Source: Dichetophora obliterata
Lineage: Eukaryota > Arthropoda > Insecta > Diptera > Sciomyzidae
Assembly (NCBI GenBank): GCA_963920525.1
Contig: OY986435.1
Span: 177,104,266 to 177,168,265 of the forward strand
Direction: 5' to 3'
DNA: 64,000 bases
Notes under the pieces: generated by a model
What the model saw: only the letters and a program-made list of their open reading frames with translations
The model's database searches: none
What the model was told of the DNA's origin: nothing
Program-made: the position numbers and the translations under genes
Shown: positions 63,956 to 64,000 of the stretch, piece by piece
How the letters are laid out: each line of letters starts with the position of its first letter
How positions within the stretch are numbered: position 1 is the first letter of the stretch

Positions 63956-64000
63956 CTAGCTGACATACCCAGTGTTACTTGGTAGTTCGTATAAATAATG
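63956..64000 (-). mobile_element. Helitron 3' terminus, minus strand, running off the window
   Basis: Read on the minus strand: TACCAAGT / ACTGGGTA form an 8-bp stem with one mismatch and a 3-nt loop, then TGTCAG, CTAG (63959-63956) and T. The body lies beyond 64000. Confidence 0.6.

Overview
The window is nuclear DNA of an insect, most likely a higher dipteran and possibly a tephritid fruit fly. It is AT-rich, its genes are split by short GT-AG introns of about 55-130 bp, it has no operons, and a dense layer of transposable elements fills most of the space. The three complete host genes have recognisable Drosophila counterparts. The DD41D (rosa-type) mariner relics and the BEL/Pao, piggyBac and Helitron content fit a tephritid, but the species cannot be fixed from this sequence.

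Host genes. Ccdc124 (minus, 24952-25652, 2 exons) is a ribosome-binding coiled-coil protein. Prp18 (plus, 35763-36906, 3 exons) is a second-step splicing factor. P5cr (minus, 37057-38071, 4 exons) is pyrroline-5-carboxylate reductase. Prp18 and P5cr converge, with 150 bp between their stop codons. At the right, three 3'-terminal exons of a cadherin-like single-pass membrane protein (minus, 54263-55470) encode the membrane segment and an Asn-rich tail ending in a PDZ-ligand-like TEL. Its upstream exons are not visible, so the DNA to the right is probably intron or lies beyond the window.

Layout. 1-9.3 kb: Helitron debris with three plus-strand 3' termini (hairpin then CTAG|T), a broken Helitron helicase and nested inverted repeats. 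9.3-17.3 kb: a Tc1-like shell bounded by about 180-bp inverted repeats. It holds a dead DD41D mariner, a DUF4780-like relic, a Helitron end, two MITEs, a 860-bp foldback and an intact mariner (345 aa, 28-bp TIRs, TA duplications). 17.8-24.3 kb: an unnamed TIR element interrupted by a 4.2-kb hAT with a perfect 8-bp target duplication, which itself contains a 5'-truncated RTE-like LINE fragment. 25-31.6 kb: Ccdc124, several MITEs, a complete 3.0-kb piggyBac with a two-exon transposase, and a tRNA-headed SINE. 31.6-39.7 kb: gene-poor DNA, a hAT MITE carrying a nested PIF/Harbinger-like MITE just upstream of Prp18, then Prp18/P5cr. 39.7-46.2 kb: a BEL/Pao LTR retrotransposon (minus) with nearly identical 317-bp LTRs but a broken gag-pol frame. 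46.5-52.5 kb: MITEs and an unusual set of palindromic repeats built from about thirty copies of a 13-bp word close to GGGATTATGTCCN. 54-64 kb: cadherin exons, a large foldback with a second SINE copy inserted in one arm, small MITEs, a deletion derivative of the DD41D mariner, another tRNA-headed repeat and Helitron ends.

No rRNA gene, functional tRNA gene or CRISPR array was seen. The most distinctive signal not explained by a family I recognise is the GGGATTATGTCC word array at 48.6-52.4 kb.
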